The notes below the pieces were generated by a model. That model saw only the letters and a list, made by a program, of their open reading frames with translations, ran no database searches and was not told the origin of the DNA. The translations under genes were made by a program, and so were the position numbers. Positions 24,026-35,705 of a stretch of DNA of 64,000 nucleotides are shown piece after piece. Source of the stretch: Ipomoea triloba (lineage: Eukaryota; Streptophyta; Magnoliopsida; Solanales; Convolvulaceae); contig NC_044919.1 in the NCBI RefSeq assembly GCF_003576645.1, forward strand, positions 32,088,804 to 32,152,803, given 5' to 3'. Position 1 is the first letter of the stretch, and each line of letters begins with the position of its first letter.

Positions 24026-26027
24026 ATTATCATATCATTTTGTTTGATAATCATTTCAATTTTCATGATAATTAGTGCTTATTTGTGTTATTTTGTAAGG
24101 AGTGAGTTCGAAAGCATTGTAAACAAAGATGAGCATTTTTATGCATTTTGGTGGGCATTGGAGTCAAATGTAGGCCAAATATGAAGCTATGGAGATTGAT
24201 GCAACACTCTTAAGGAAGCCTAAGACTCTAAGAGAGTAAGAGTAGTATTTTTAATGGTGTTGGTCATTTGGACAAACCAAAACAAAAGAGAAGCAAAAGA
24301 TCAAAGTGTTGCAATTCTCGCACTGCAGGTCGACGTCTTAGTATTTTGACAATATCTCGGCCTATAAAAGTCCAAATTAAATGAAGTGATTCTTAAACCA
24401 TTGGAAAGAAGACTCAAAGGGCTACAACATTCATGAAGACATCAAAATCTAAATCAGAAGGAAAAGGGTCAAAATCAGCCTGAAAGCCGGACCTTCATCG
24501 CATGAGGATTTTCGACGCGTCGAGGATCCGTTTTCACTCCAAATTAGCTCGACGCGTCGAGGACCCCAGATCTGAATATTTTCAGCCCGCCTCTACTCCT
24601 ATTTAAGTGAGTTTTCATTCATTTCTCCATTGTTCCAACCCATGATCGTTCCCTACTCGTTTTCTACTCATTTCTTTCATATTTTGGTGTTAGATTAGGC
24701 TTAGATTTCGGTTTTTAAACATATTTGAAGCTTGTAATCAAGGATTCAACACTTGGATTTTAAGATTTATCATCCATTTATTAGAGAAGTTTTCTTTCTC
24801 TTATCTCTTTTCTTTTACAAGATTTATGTTTATTACTTATGCTTTTGTGTTCCTTATGCTATTTAATCATGAGAAGTTAGTTAATGGACTTGGGTTATGG
24901 GTTGTATTATTTATCTTGATGCTTAATTTGTGATTATTGCAAAAAGGGGAAGAACTCTAATCTAGGGTTCTTGTGTTACGTTTGTGAAGGTTTTGTATTT
25001 TTATCTTGCTTAGTGATTGATGTACACATTCATTGGCATGTATTTGGAGGATTCATTGTCTCAATTAAATTTTGGTGATAAATTTAAGCCATCCCTTGCA
25101 TAAACCCAATTTACTTCTATGAAATAGGAGAAATTGGGGGTTTAAGATGCTAATTGTGCTTGAAGAATTTGAAGTTGATTCACCACGAAAATGAGACAAT
25201 TTCTTGTTTTAATCCTTATATAGGTATAAGCTCACATGAGTGACTTATAGATTGGATTTTCTACGTACATTCTCACTTGATTCTTGGTTATTTGTTCTCT
25301 ATAACCCCGTAGGTTGTTGAATCTAGATGATAATGATTCATAGCTTGAGTCATATTTCTTTATTTTGTGTTTATCTTTGTGTATATGTGTTAGTCTCTTA
25401 CCATTTCTTTAAAATTATTATTTGCTTAGCTTCTTGTGTATTTTCTTATGCTAGTGCCTAATTGTGATTTCATATTGCGTGCCATAAACCCCCACCCCTG
25501 AGAATTGACATTTTACATATGTATACTCACCACCACTCATTTTTGCTACAATTAATAATGTCCACACTTTTAATATTATTTATAACATTATATCTAACCA
25601 TTATTGATACTCTTAATTTTGTAACAAACAGTGAAGTGCTCTTTGGGTTGATTAGACATTAGTGTGATGCACTGATGCCTTTTGTCTATTTCGATGTGTT
25701 GACAATAAAATAACTGAGAAAAATATTAAAGAGATCTTTTTAAATTTTAAAAAACATTAAAAAAATGTAAATAAGGCCACGTGAAGATTATTGGCTTAAA
25801 GGTCGATATATACTACGCGCACATTTTAGAACGCTCGAGAGTCGACACGGCCCAAAAAAAAAAATCACTAGCACAACCTTCATACAAAATTAAATATTGT
25901 GGAACACGTGTTGATTATAAATGATATTCCATATATGACCTCGAGGAACAGTACGCGTTTATTTGTTACCATTTTATGATTTTATCCTTGACCAATGTTT
26001 AGTTTACAATATATATATATATATATA

Positions 26028-26060
26028 CTAGTTTTTTCTACGCGCTTTGCGCGAAGACTT
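26028..26060 (-). mobile_element. Helitron 3' terminus
   Basis: On the minus strand the order is hairpin CGCGCAAAGCGCG, a 9-nt spacer, then CTAG, with T as the first flanking base. A short GC hairpin about 10 nt before CTRR, inserted at an A/T site, is the diagnostic Helitron 3' end. The element body would extend to higher coordinates, possibly to about 27060, where related sequence ends; the 5' TC end was not identified. Confidence 0.75.
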
Positions 26061-26303
26061 GTACCCAATATTTAAACCCAATTAGTAAATCATTTTGAAA
26101 TAGATATAATGCATTTTTTTAGCTGTCGAAGTTTCATAGATATTCGAGTAAAATTTTTGTTGTGTATGTATTTGAAGTTAATACAAGAAATTCAAATTCA
26201 TTGTGATAAATATATTCCACTGTAATTTTAAGGGTATTCAACGTTGTATTACAATATTTTTGTCTTTGAAAATGAATAAAATTTGTTTAAATATAGTCTT
26301 CTT

Positions 26304-26333
26304 TTTTCTTTTTTCTTTTTTTTTTTTGAGAAA
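26304..26333 (-). mobile_element. Ultra-short LINE-like insertion (30 bp)
   Basis: A T-run followed by GAGAAA (minus strand: TTTCTC plus A-tail) lies between AAATATAGTCTTCTT at 26289-26303 and the identical 15-mer at 26334-26348. Confidence 0.7.
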
Positions 26334-26599
26334 AAATATAGTCTTCTTCTAATTATGGATATATCCCTTATAAATTCATATTCGTATATGGATATACATA
26401 ATACTTGATTTCAACTATCTCAATTCAACAACTTCCACAGATTGATATCCAAAAATCTTGTCTCAATTCAACTGCAAATGCATTATGTTGCTGCTCATTT
26501 ATAATATTAATATTTTAAAATAATAGTGTATATATATATGTATGTATATATGTATATATGTATATATGTATATATATATGTATATATGTATATTAATAT

Positions 26600-26826
26600 T
26601 ATTGAAGTAAGAATTATAGAAATGATAAATTACTAAATATAACTATGGTAATATTTAATTAAAATCTAAATGAATTTAAACTTACCATTGAAGAACGTAA
26701 GAATATATATATATATATATTATTGAAGTAAGAATTATAGAAATGATAAATTATTAAATATAACCATGGTAATATTTAATTAAAAATATAAATGAATTCA
26801 AACTTACCATTGAAGAATGTAAGAAA
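26600..26826. repeat. About 121-bp tandem duplication inside the Helitron-like region
   Basis: ATTGAAGTAAGAATTATAG begins both copies (about 26601 and 26722). Both end CTTACCATTGAAGAA(C/T)GTAAGAA, with few differences. (TA)n runs precede each copy and probably mediated the duplication. Confidence 0.85.
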
Positions 26827-27006
26827 AAATATTGTGTATGCATGTGCATGGTAATTATAATGTGAAAAGATAACAGAAGTTATAACGGTAGGGATATTTC
26901 TGTCCAAAAAATTGTGTAGTACAACTTTTATAGCATAAAGTACAACCAAAATTAACGGAAAAAATGGACATAAACCAGGGGTATAACATGGATTGAAACT
27001 TATTAT

Positions 27007-27009
<3 letters not shown>

Positions 27010-27061
<52 letters not shown>
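27010..27061. repeat. (AT)n microsatellite, about 25 units
   Basis: Uninterrupted AT dinucleotides; likely polymorphic and prone to assembly-length error. Confidence 0.97.
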
Positions 27062-27063
<2 letters not shown>

Positions 27064-27434
27064 CTTAAATAATATCACAAAATATATATATTATCTTAGA
27101 TAATGTTGCAACATCACTTCTCAATAAGTAATACTCCGTATAAGCTTACAAGATTGTAAAATTATATTATGCGTTTAGGTTATTTTTATTTGTATTTTTA
27201 ATGTTGATCTTAATATCTAAGGGTAAGAGATGAAATGATTTCTTATGTTGACATAAATTACAAATGGAGCTACTCCCGACGACTCCTCAGCTAAATTTGG
27301 TCAAAACAATTAATTTGATAACTATAAGGTTTTAACTTCGACTCTCGTGGGAGCTGTCTATTCCAGAGCATACCTTCACACTACTATGGAATCTTAATAG
27401 TTATTGATTTCAAAATTGAGTTGTTATCATATTT

Positions 27435-28477
27435 AAGAGAAAATAAGAGTTAGTCCATTATTTATACTTAAATTGTAGACTCAGTGAATGAATTATTATC
27501 ATATACAAAATTTTTCCCTTTACTTATGTTGAAAGTGGCACTTTCAATCCATTACTTATAAATTTTGTTTATATTAACAACTTTTTTTTGAGTTTATAAA
27601 TTATTAAATGACATATTGGTTATTTTGGAAACTTTTCTAAAAAATTTCTTAATTTAGCTACACGCGCGCGCGCACACATGCAACTTTTACTACAAAATTT
27701 AATGTGTGTGTGTGTTGGATGCTACCTCACAATTCATGAATTATTATCCTATACAAGTGTAGTGGAAGCTAGATACTTATATGTTTTTCTTTTCATTATT
27801 TCCTTCATCTAAATACCAATAAAGATAATTATTTCATCCACCAAACTTTCACTAAATCTAAAACCATCGTCATGATATAGTGAAAAAAAGATTGCATCTA
27901 CAATGAAATACAATAATATACAAAAATGTTGTTTAGATTAAAATAATAATTTGCTGCATTCACCTCTTGTATAAACCTCTGCCCACAATCAATTAACATA
28001 TTAAAATAACTAAATTACATATATTATTCATTAAGGTATGAACTCAATATTCAATAACATATTAAAATAATAATTTACTATTAAAAAAAAGGGAGTAATT
28101 TACAATCAACAAAACAAAGAATTGTAATGATGAGTTATAATATTAAACTTACAATTTGGTGTACCTTCAATCAGAAGTAATCTTTATTTGTTATTTTTGT
28201 TTCTCAGATTCATCCTCAATCGAGATAAATAAGTATTTAGCAATGATTTTGTGGTAAGAGTAGCGTATATATCAGGCATGTTTGGTTAGTGGCGAATCCG
28301 CCAATTTTTAGCGGATCCGCCAACTTTGGCGTTTTGACCAAGGGTCAAAACGCCAAAGTAGGTGTTTGGTTAGCAACGGTTTACTCCAAACCGCTGAAAA
28401 CTCAAACGCTGCTATTAGCAGCGTTTGAGTTTGGCGTTTTGAAAAAATATTTTTTTTCCCAAAACGCCCTTACTCTG

Positions 28478-28509
<32 letters not shown>

Positions 28510-29305
28510 CTAAAGCTAATTGAGAAGCCGAAAGGCTTCTAGCCTTTAAGGCTTCTAAGAAGCCTTTAATAAGGTTCATTGAACCTTACGGCTCCTCCCA
28601 TCTCAAGAGGAGCATATTAAAATTGGAAGAGGAGCATTGCTCCTCTTATATAGAAGAGCTCAAGTGCTCCTATTTTTTTTTCGACGTGGGATCAGAATGA
28701 TCCCACATCATTTACGTTTTTTTTTTTAAAAAAAATTTTTTTTTGTATTATTATTATTAGTAGTAGTAGTAGTGGTGGTGGTGTTATAGTTGTTGTAATT
28801 ATTGTTGTAATTGTTATTGTCAATTTTATTTTATAATTACATAATAATAATAATAATATTATTATTATTAATATTAATATACTAATAATAATAATAATAT
28901 GAATGCCCTTTTAGGTCATTTTACATATTAACCGCTAATCTAAACAGCTAATTTTACTAAACATCTTTTTACAAACCGCTAATACAATCTGCTGGTCAAA
29001 CTTGCTAATACAATCCGCTGTTTGATAACCGCTAACACAATCCGCTACCGCTAACTGTTAACCGCTGATAACCAAACAAGCCCATCATCATAGAAGAAAT
29101 TTGAGAAAATTTTACAAAATGACCAATATGTCCTTTAATAATTTAAAAATTCAAAATAAATTGTTAATGCAAACAAAATTTATAAGTAATGGATTTTCTC
29201 TTTCAATTCACCATAACTAAATGAAAAATTTGTATAGGATAATAATTTCATGAATTGCGTCTACAATTTAGATATAACTAATGGACTAAAATCATAAGTT
29301 TTCTC
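27435..29305. mobile_element. Element with about 220-bp terminal inverted repeats, carrying a nested MITE
   Basis: The left arm (27435-27655) and right arm (about 29092-29305) are reverse complements with scattered differences. Both contain GTAGAC, TTATAAATTTTGTTT and GACATATTGGT(T/C)ATTTTG. The flanks read ATATTTAA (left) and AAATTTAA (right), a possible 8-bp target-site duplication with one mismatch. The interior holds a second element at 28277-29085 and no transposase. Long terminal inverted repeats suggest a Mutator-like or foldback element. Confidence 0.7.
28277..29085. mobile_element. Non-autonomous hAT-like MITE
   Basis: Termini GGCATGTTTGGTTAGTGG and (reversed) GGCTTGTTTGGTTATCAGC form inverted repeats. 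Subterminal ACCGCTAA/GCGGATCCGC words and GGCGTTTTGACC/GGTCAAAACGCC palindromes recur. The interior contains poly-A and ATT/AGT/GGT microsatellites (28741-28900). No transposase. Confidence 0.65.
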
Positions 29306-30128
29306 AAATTTAATTTTAAGAAATATTTTCTATATTGACTACTATTTATTTGTAATACTTGAATTTCAAACTTTACTAAAAACAAAAATCAACTTCTTTT
29401 AATGGCTGCGCTGCTGTCGGTATAAATATGGTAGCTAGCATACTATCATGCATATAAAATTATTTTAAAATAAAGTCTTATATTATTTAAACGAATTTAT
29501 TTAGTTAATTTATAGTTAAATTGATTAATTTATAAATAATTAAATAATACTCCGTATAAAAAATCATGACACGATAGAAGTTTTAAACTTTTAATACAAA
29601 ACAATGGAACATATCATTATGAAGTATTGAATTTCTGTTTCTAAAGTCTTATTCAGTGGCCCTACGTAACATTTTTTTCACGATTCCTTACAAATTCAAT
29701 TTTTGACAAAATCCCATTTTTTAGGGGAAATAATTTGTACTTCACTTACTAAAAGTAGAAAATGTATAATAATTCATGACTTCAAGATTTTAAACCGCCT
29801 AGAATTATTGTATGACACACACACACACATATATGATAAGGTGAAGGAATGTGATTTATATTTAAATAAGAAAATGCATTAGTATTTTTGTAAATACGTA
29901 AGACTTTCGTTGCATATTAAAAAAATGGTGTTGTTTTAGTATTAAAAAAAAATCGCAAATCAATAATTTTTCTTTAAAAAATTACATCATTTGAGAGAAA
30001 AATATCTCTTTGGTGAAAAATAAATTCATTTTGGTAAAAATAATGTCGTTTCAGAAATTTGCATAAGTTTAAATGAAAAGTAATATGATTGTGACATATT
30101 TATAAATACACAACAAATTTTGATGTTT
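29306..30128. other. AT-rich spacer
   Basis: Nothing recognisable apart from a short (CA)n run near 29817. Confidence 0.4.
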
Positions 30129-30273
30129 GCCAAGCACATTGTGCTCAAATGGCATGTAGTGGCCTCCCTTAAATGAAAGGTCTGTTTGATTTTTTGTGCT
30201 TCAATAAGTTAGAAAAGTATAGATGAACAGATACTACAATGTAATAGGGTCAGTTGTATTCAAAAAAAAAAAA
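30129..30273 (+). mobile_element. SINE, long subtype, with 16-bp target-site duplication
   Basis: Starts GCCAAGCACATTGTG, in line with the family start at 18845 and 47397. It contains the long-subtype 3' half (ATGAACAGATACTACAATG) and ends in an A13 tail. Flanks ACAAATTTTGATGTTT (30113-30128) and ACAAATTTTAATGTAT (30274-30289) match at 14 of 16 positions. The B box is degraded. Confidence 0.8.
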
Positions 30274-30806
30274 ACAAATTTTAATGTATTAGTTCGAAAT
30301 AAACCCGCCTATTTACATATATATTTGAATAAAAAAATTATAATTTGTGAGAATCAAAACTGGCACTATCAATTTTTTTACATATAAAAGGAAACAAATA
30401 TTAAAATTGAAAAATCGTACTCTGATAATAACATGAAAAAGAAATTGACAGAGGGCATTGATGGACATATCTCAAAGATATTTCTTTTTCTTTCTTGAAA
30501 CGTCGCTAAAATATTTCAATATGATGCCAAATAAATAAATTGTCTAACAATGAATTGTAAACCACTCAATTGAAAACAAAGTCGGTCCAAAATCTTTTTT
30601 TTTTTTTTGTTGCGTTCATAAATTTTAATTAAGTTTTATAAAAGGTCAAATATGTAATTTTACTCATGGCGAAAGTATAATTGTCACCTCAATTTTTAAA
30701 GTTGAATTCCAATTCCAATTTTAAACATTCCATTTCGTGCTATTTGGTTTTAATCGTGAGAAAAGTTGAGTAACTAGTTTCTAGTTACAATTGAAAAGTA
30801 AAAGGT

Positions 30807-30850
30807 AAAAAAAAAAAAAAAAAAAGAAGAAGAAGAAGAAGAAGAAGAAG
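30807..30850. repeat. Poly-A / (GAA)n microsatellite
   Basis: An A-tract runs directly into AAG trinucleotides. Confidence 0.95.
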
Positions 30851-31833
30851 CTAAGAAAAAAATTGACGGGCATAACACGTCGTATGTGCCCATTCTCTGA
30901 GAAATCGTCTTTAGATCCAAAGACATGTGAATTCAGTGGCGTACTGGCGTCCATGTTTTTTTTTTTTTTCATCAGACTTTATTTGAACCTTCATAATATT
31001 AACTAATTAAGGTATTCAAAAAAATCTAAAAGAAGCGATCTAGTGAATTAAATATAATTCTCGTATTTAAAGATTTTCTGTGTGTTTTACTTTCAATTAC
31101 TTACATATTAACGCTTAACCAAATAACTTACATAATATCAATATATGTTCATAATGTGCATAAACACAATAATGTCTAGATTCATAGTTTCGAAATATTA
31201 CATATTAATTTTAAACACATAACATCTTATACAATCCATCTTCTTAGCAAATCTTGATACAAAGCATTTTAGCATACCAACAAGAAGCATTGCTTCAATA
31301 ATATTTGAGGCAAATTTTACAATTTATCTTTTTCATCAATATTCAAAAAAAGAACTGTGATAAACTCTTAAGTTTGGAGTTAAAACTTATTAATATGTTT
31401 AATAACACATTTAGGACAATTACTTTTTAATTAACTTGCTAACTAAGTAAACAAACAAATTGAATAATAAGCATTAATTAGTCCAAATTAACTAATCAAC
31501 TAAACTCAACACATAAAATTCTTGATCTCAACCAACTTTACAACCTAATTTATTCACCAATACCGTCATCGATTTAGTTTAATGCGGGATATGATTAATC
31601 TATTCTTTTTAAGTGTAGCAAAGAGTTTTCACCGTCGAACACAGTAATTAATCACTTTGCTGAATTGTAGATATTTCTAAGGATGAAACATTGGAGTGAC
31701 TATTTAATTTGATCCATAAAACTTTGATTTTTTACAATTATGCAAACTCTTTCTAACCAATGAAAAATAAAGAAATTTTTTGAACATGAGCTATGTAATG
31801 ATTTTAGTCAGCAAAATAATATTATTTAATATT

Positions 31834-31846
31834 TTTTTTTGAAAAG
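31834..31846 (-). mobile_element. Ultra-short LINE-like insertion (13 bp)
   Basis: TTTTTTTGAAAAG (minus strand CTTTTC plus A-tail) lies between ATATTATTTAATATT at 31819-31833 and the same 15-mer at 31847-31861. TTTTC before the A-tail equals the 3' end of the LINE at 39804-40171. Confidence 0.65.
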
Positions 31847-32026
31847 ATATTATTTAATATTTAATATATATGTATGACAATTTTATTCTATTTAAGAGAA
31901 TTGTTTGAAGTTCTTGTGTTTTGTCAAAGATCTAGATGATGAGAATACAATTTTATCATAATACAGTCACGCGGTTATCATGTGACGATCGCATAAAATT
32001 TAGTGATTATAAATTTGATATGCACA

Positions 32027-32042
32027 TTCTCAAAAAAAAAAA
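32027..32042 (+). mobile_element. Ultra-short LINE-like insertion (16 bp)
   Basis: TTCTC plus an A-tail lies between two perfect copies of AAATTTGATATGCACA (32011-32026 and 32043-32058). Confidence 0.75.
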
Positions 32043-33431
32043 AAATTTGATATGCACAATATGGTCCTTCCATGTACGAAAGTCTTGGTAGTCTTATTCT
32101 ATTTTAGGTGGAGAATTGACTTCTCCAAAATATTGGAAATTAGCCCTTGTATTAAAAAAATTATTTAATAATTTCTATTTTATAATAAAATATTTTTACG
32201 ATGTAAACGAGACATTTAATATGTATATTTGTTATGAAAAACTTTTCATAAAAATAAAAAGAATAAATTACTAAAATACTCCTAATGATTTTATCAATGT
32301 GATCACCGACTTTCAATTTCGTCTAATAATGTTATGACTACCAAATTTGTACATATTTTCATTATTTGAAAATCTAAAATTGGTAAATATTAGAACAAAA
32401 CGATACATTTAGTGGATTATTATTAAAATGTTTTAATGGGAGATCAGTGTAAATTAGTCATGTGACATTCAAGCAGGTTAAGTATTCTAGTTATGTTCGC
32501 ATGGACAATTCAGTTGATCACATGGATAAAGTTTGGAAAGAAAGTATTCTAGTTGTGTCACATCGGGTTAACCCATCTCTCTCTTCTTCTTCTTCTTCTT
32601 CTTCTTTTTTTTTTTTTTTTTTTTTAGGATAGTTTAAGGTGAACTAAAATTAATAAGTATTTGAACAAAACAATACATTCACATGACTAAAAAAATGTAT
32701 AAATTGAATAGGAAGCTATTTAATGTATTTAAATTCAAAAATATAAAAGGTAAGATCAATTTTTTTTGGTAATTTACTAAAATAAAATTGTTGAAGTTGT
32801 TAAAGGGCATAACATTTTGGCACACAAACTTCCTTAAACAACTTTATACAGAAAGGAAAGAGCGAAAGGTGATAGGTTAAAGAAAGATATTTATTCGCAG
32901 AGGGAGACTTTTAAAAAGACTTTTTATGAAGGACTAAAACGTCATTTCATAACTCTGCGGCTCTATATATAAGAACTCAAATCTGGTACTCATCTTCCCA
33001 GTGTCGATTAGTGAAGCTGCGGTGCTCGTGCTTCGCTCTTTCGGAGAAGAGTAGTCTCCGGCGACGACTTAACCGCCCTGACTCGTCGGAAAACTGTTCG
33101 GAACTACGGTTACGTAAGTTTTCGGGGACCATTGCGTTGAGTTTCGTGCGTATTAGTCTTTTTATTTTTGTCATATTTTATTCTGGTTTTTGTTGATCCG
33201 ATTTTTGATGGTGGGAAAGGTGAGGAGGAATAGTCGGTAGTATGATGGTTAATTTTGTGGTTTTCGAGGAACGGTGAACGTGGATTGACTAAGATTGGTT
33301 CGGCTTTTATTTTATTTTGCAGGTTCTGAATTGAGTTAAGAGGAAGAAAGCTGAGTGAGGTTTAGTTTTTTGTGAATCTGAGTTAGTATTTCTGCGAGTT
33401 AAGATCGAATCTCGTTGGTCCGGTGAGGAAA

Positions 33432-35705
33432 ATGGGGGTAAAAGTTGCGGCGACGTGTTTGCATTGGTCACAACATTCAGTTCCACACTCGCCGCCTCAT
33501 CCTCACGCCCATGCCGCAATGATTTCATCTCTCCCGAAACGACGCGGTTTTGTGAGCGGCGAAAGATCTGTGGTTTGCCGGTTCGTGCACAGGTTGGATA
33601 GATCGGCGTTTCTCGGAACCGGGCCGACGAAGCTCTCCCGGTCCCGATCCTGCGAGTTTCTCAAGCCCCCCGCACAAACCATAAGACGTGCTTGCAGTGC
33701 CAGCCTAGATTCTTTCTCGGACGAGGAGTTTACTAGGAGAATTGAAGAGCTGGCTCTGAGTTTCCAGCTATGGGATGATGAAGAAACCGTAAATTCAAGC
33801 TCTAGCGATGTTGAGGAAGAAGAATTCGTGACCGGTTCCAGTGAAGCAGCGTGCCGGAGCACTGATGAGTGTACTAATGGTGGTAAGTTTTTGGAGAATC
33901 CAGTAGAGCCTCCGGATTGGGCTAGAAGGGAGGAAATTATGAGGAAGGCAAATAGTATGGATTTTCCACTATCTCTGCGGATTATTAAGGTTAAAAAACA
34001 ATGGCAAGATGGGTTCACAGAAGTAGGAGAGTCCACATATTGCTCTGTTAAAAAAGCTTTTTCCAATATGGTGTTCATAATCCGGGAGCTCCATAGCTAT
34101 TCTTTGAAGATGAGAGAAATCCTGTTCTATGAAGATCTACAGGAGATTTTGGTGAGAGTTCAGAAAGATTTGAACGCATCTTTTGTGTGGTTATTCCAGC
34201 AAGTTTTCTCACATACACCAACCTTAATGATGTCTGTGATGATACTGCTGGCAAATTTTAGTGTATATTCTATGGCTAGTAGTTCTGCTTTTGCCGCTAC
34301 CCCTCCACTGCAGGCTTATACAGAAGCCACCACTGAGGAGATTTCTATGGTGGAAGATAGGAGTCATGTAAAGCAAAAGTTTGATTTTTTGGCCTCTAGG
34401 ACCTTCTCGGTGTCCTCTTTAAATGGGAAGAGTGTGTCAATAGGTGGAAACAATGGGGGTGGGGGGAAATTCAGGCCAGTTGCCGGTGGTACAGATGGTG
34501 ATGGGAGGTTTGATGGGGCAATTGTTGTTGATGGGATGTCTTCACTCGGCAACTCTACTAATACTGGTGAAGAAGAAGCAGTTTCTGATAGAGTTTCTGG
34601 GGAAGAAGAGTCGAGGTTGTGGAACTCAATTGAGGATGAGGCTTACAGAATGCAGTCTGAGTTAAGAGACGAGGCTTTGGATCATGAGACTATGGTGAGA
34701 TTTGTATCACCCATAACTGCAAAGATCGAGTCTGATGATTGTGTAGATTATTTTAGAACAGAGTTGCTTTATCAAACCGGAATCTCTCAAGAACCCAACA
34801 ATGCCCTTTTGCTCGCCAATTATGCTCAATTTCTTTACCTCATTGCTCAAGATTATGACAGGTATGCTCATGCTTCATTCATTTTCTCCCTTTTAGACTA
34901 TGATGAGAATATAATTTTGATCTAGCAGGTCAATCGTTCTTCGATTGATGCAACTTAGTGATTAGAAGATACTAGTGTGATCCCCGAATTTCAGCTCATT
35001 GCGACTGTGACTATGCCAAGAATTGTTGGTTCATCTTTGAAAACTGTTTTGGGGAGGAAAGAAAATCACCTTTAAAAGGCCATGTTGGTTGTCTTGTCAA
35101 AATATGAGGGCTGGGTTGAATCTTGAATAAGGAAATATGTGGTTCAATGCATGACATGTTTTCCTATCTTGAATGGTACTACTATTTAGCATTGTGCAAT
35201 GAGGGCACTGAAAATAATATCATTCGGGCATTATAATCTGAGTGGTATGGGGGGCCATTTATTGTTTGTAGATTCCCTTTAAGGACCATCACCTTGATTT
35301 GGCTTTGGCAGTACATAAAAACGTGAACTTTATAACTGTTTTCTAAGATGGAAGTACAACAATGTATAGGCTAGGTCTTGAGTCTTGATTTCTATGTTTT
35401 CTTCCTTCCAAAAGATGGTTGTTGACCTTTGCTTTTATGTGCTTGTAAACAGAGCAGAGGAATACTTCAAAAGAGCTGCAGAGGTGGAGCCTAAGGATGC
35501 AGAGGCATTGAACAAATATGCAACTTTCCTTTGGCAAGCTAGGAATGACCTTTGGGCTGCAGAAGAGACCTATCTGGCAGCCATAGATGCTGAGCCTACT
35601 AATACCTTCTATGCAGGTAATTATGCTCATTTTCTCTGGAGCACTGGCGGCGAAGACACATGCTTTCCTCTCGACGACTCCCTTGATGAAAACGACGACG
35701 TTTGA
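33432..35705 (+). CDS. TPR-like superfamily protein, plastid type (At3g47080/At2g29670-like)
   Basis: Two coding exons, 33432-34861 and 35453-35705, joined in phase 2 (DYDR|AEEYFKRAAEVEP), give 560 aa. I chose the ATG at 33432 because the frame upstream of it lacks another ATG. A 5' UTR intron (donor GTAAGT at 33114, acceptor CAG ending 33322) is likely. The N-terminus is rich in Ser/Arg with few acids, consistent with a transit peptide (prediction). A hydrophobic stretch, TPTLMMSVMILLANFSVYSM, lies at about 261-280. Acidic and Gly-rich linkers follow. The C-terminal 100 residues hold tandem TPR helices (ALLLANYAQFLYLIAQDYDRAEEYFKRA, DAEALNKYATFLWQARNDLWAAEETYLAAI, NYAHFLWSTGGEDTCFPL), written here with breaks because they run on. 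The biochemical role is unknown; TPRs imply protein-protein interaction. Confidence 0.9.

Larger units (their letters stand above)
23667..25510 (+). mobile_element. Ty3/gypsy-type LTR remnant (interrupted)
   Basis: Starts TGATAAGTGCTTATTTG. A related start, TTAGTGCTTATTTGTG, lies at about 24072. The segment contains CGACGCGTCGAGG twice (24513 and 24550). It ends in a stretch (CATAGCTTGAGTCATATTTC, CTTAGCTTCTTG, TAGTGCCTAATTGTG) that is repeated in diverged form at 54960-55440. No internal coding domain is present. Boundaries are approximate; assignment to gypsy is by general resemblance. Confidence 0.5.
30851..33000. other. AT-rich spacer with small insertions and microsatellites
   Basis: No gene. 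It contains two ultra-short insertions (31834-31846 and 32027-32042) and a (CTT)n/poly-T run (32580-32626). The last few hundred bases are probably the TPR-gene promoter (TATATATAAG at about 32962). Confidence 0.5.

Noticed and set aside
28289..28513. 74-codon open frame ending in poly-lysine
   Set aside because: Lies within MITE palindromes and ends in an A-tract.
33503..34078. 191-codon antisense open frame
   Set aside because: Shadow of the TPR gene, which has the coherent domain structure.
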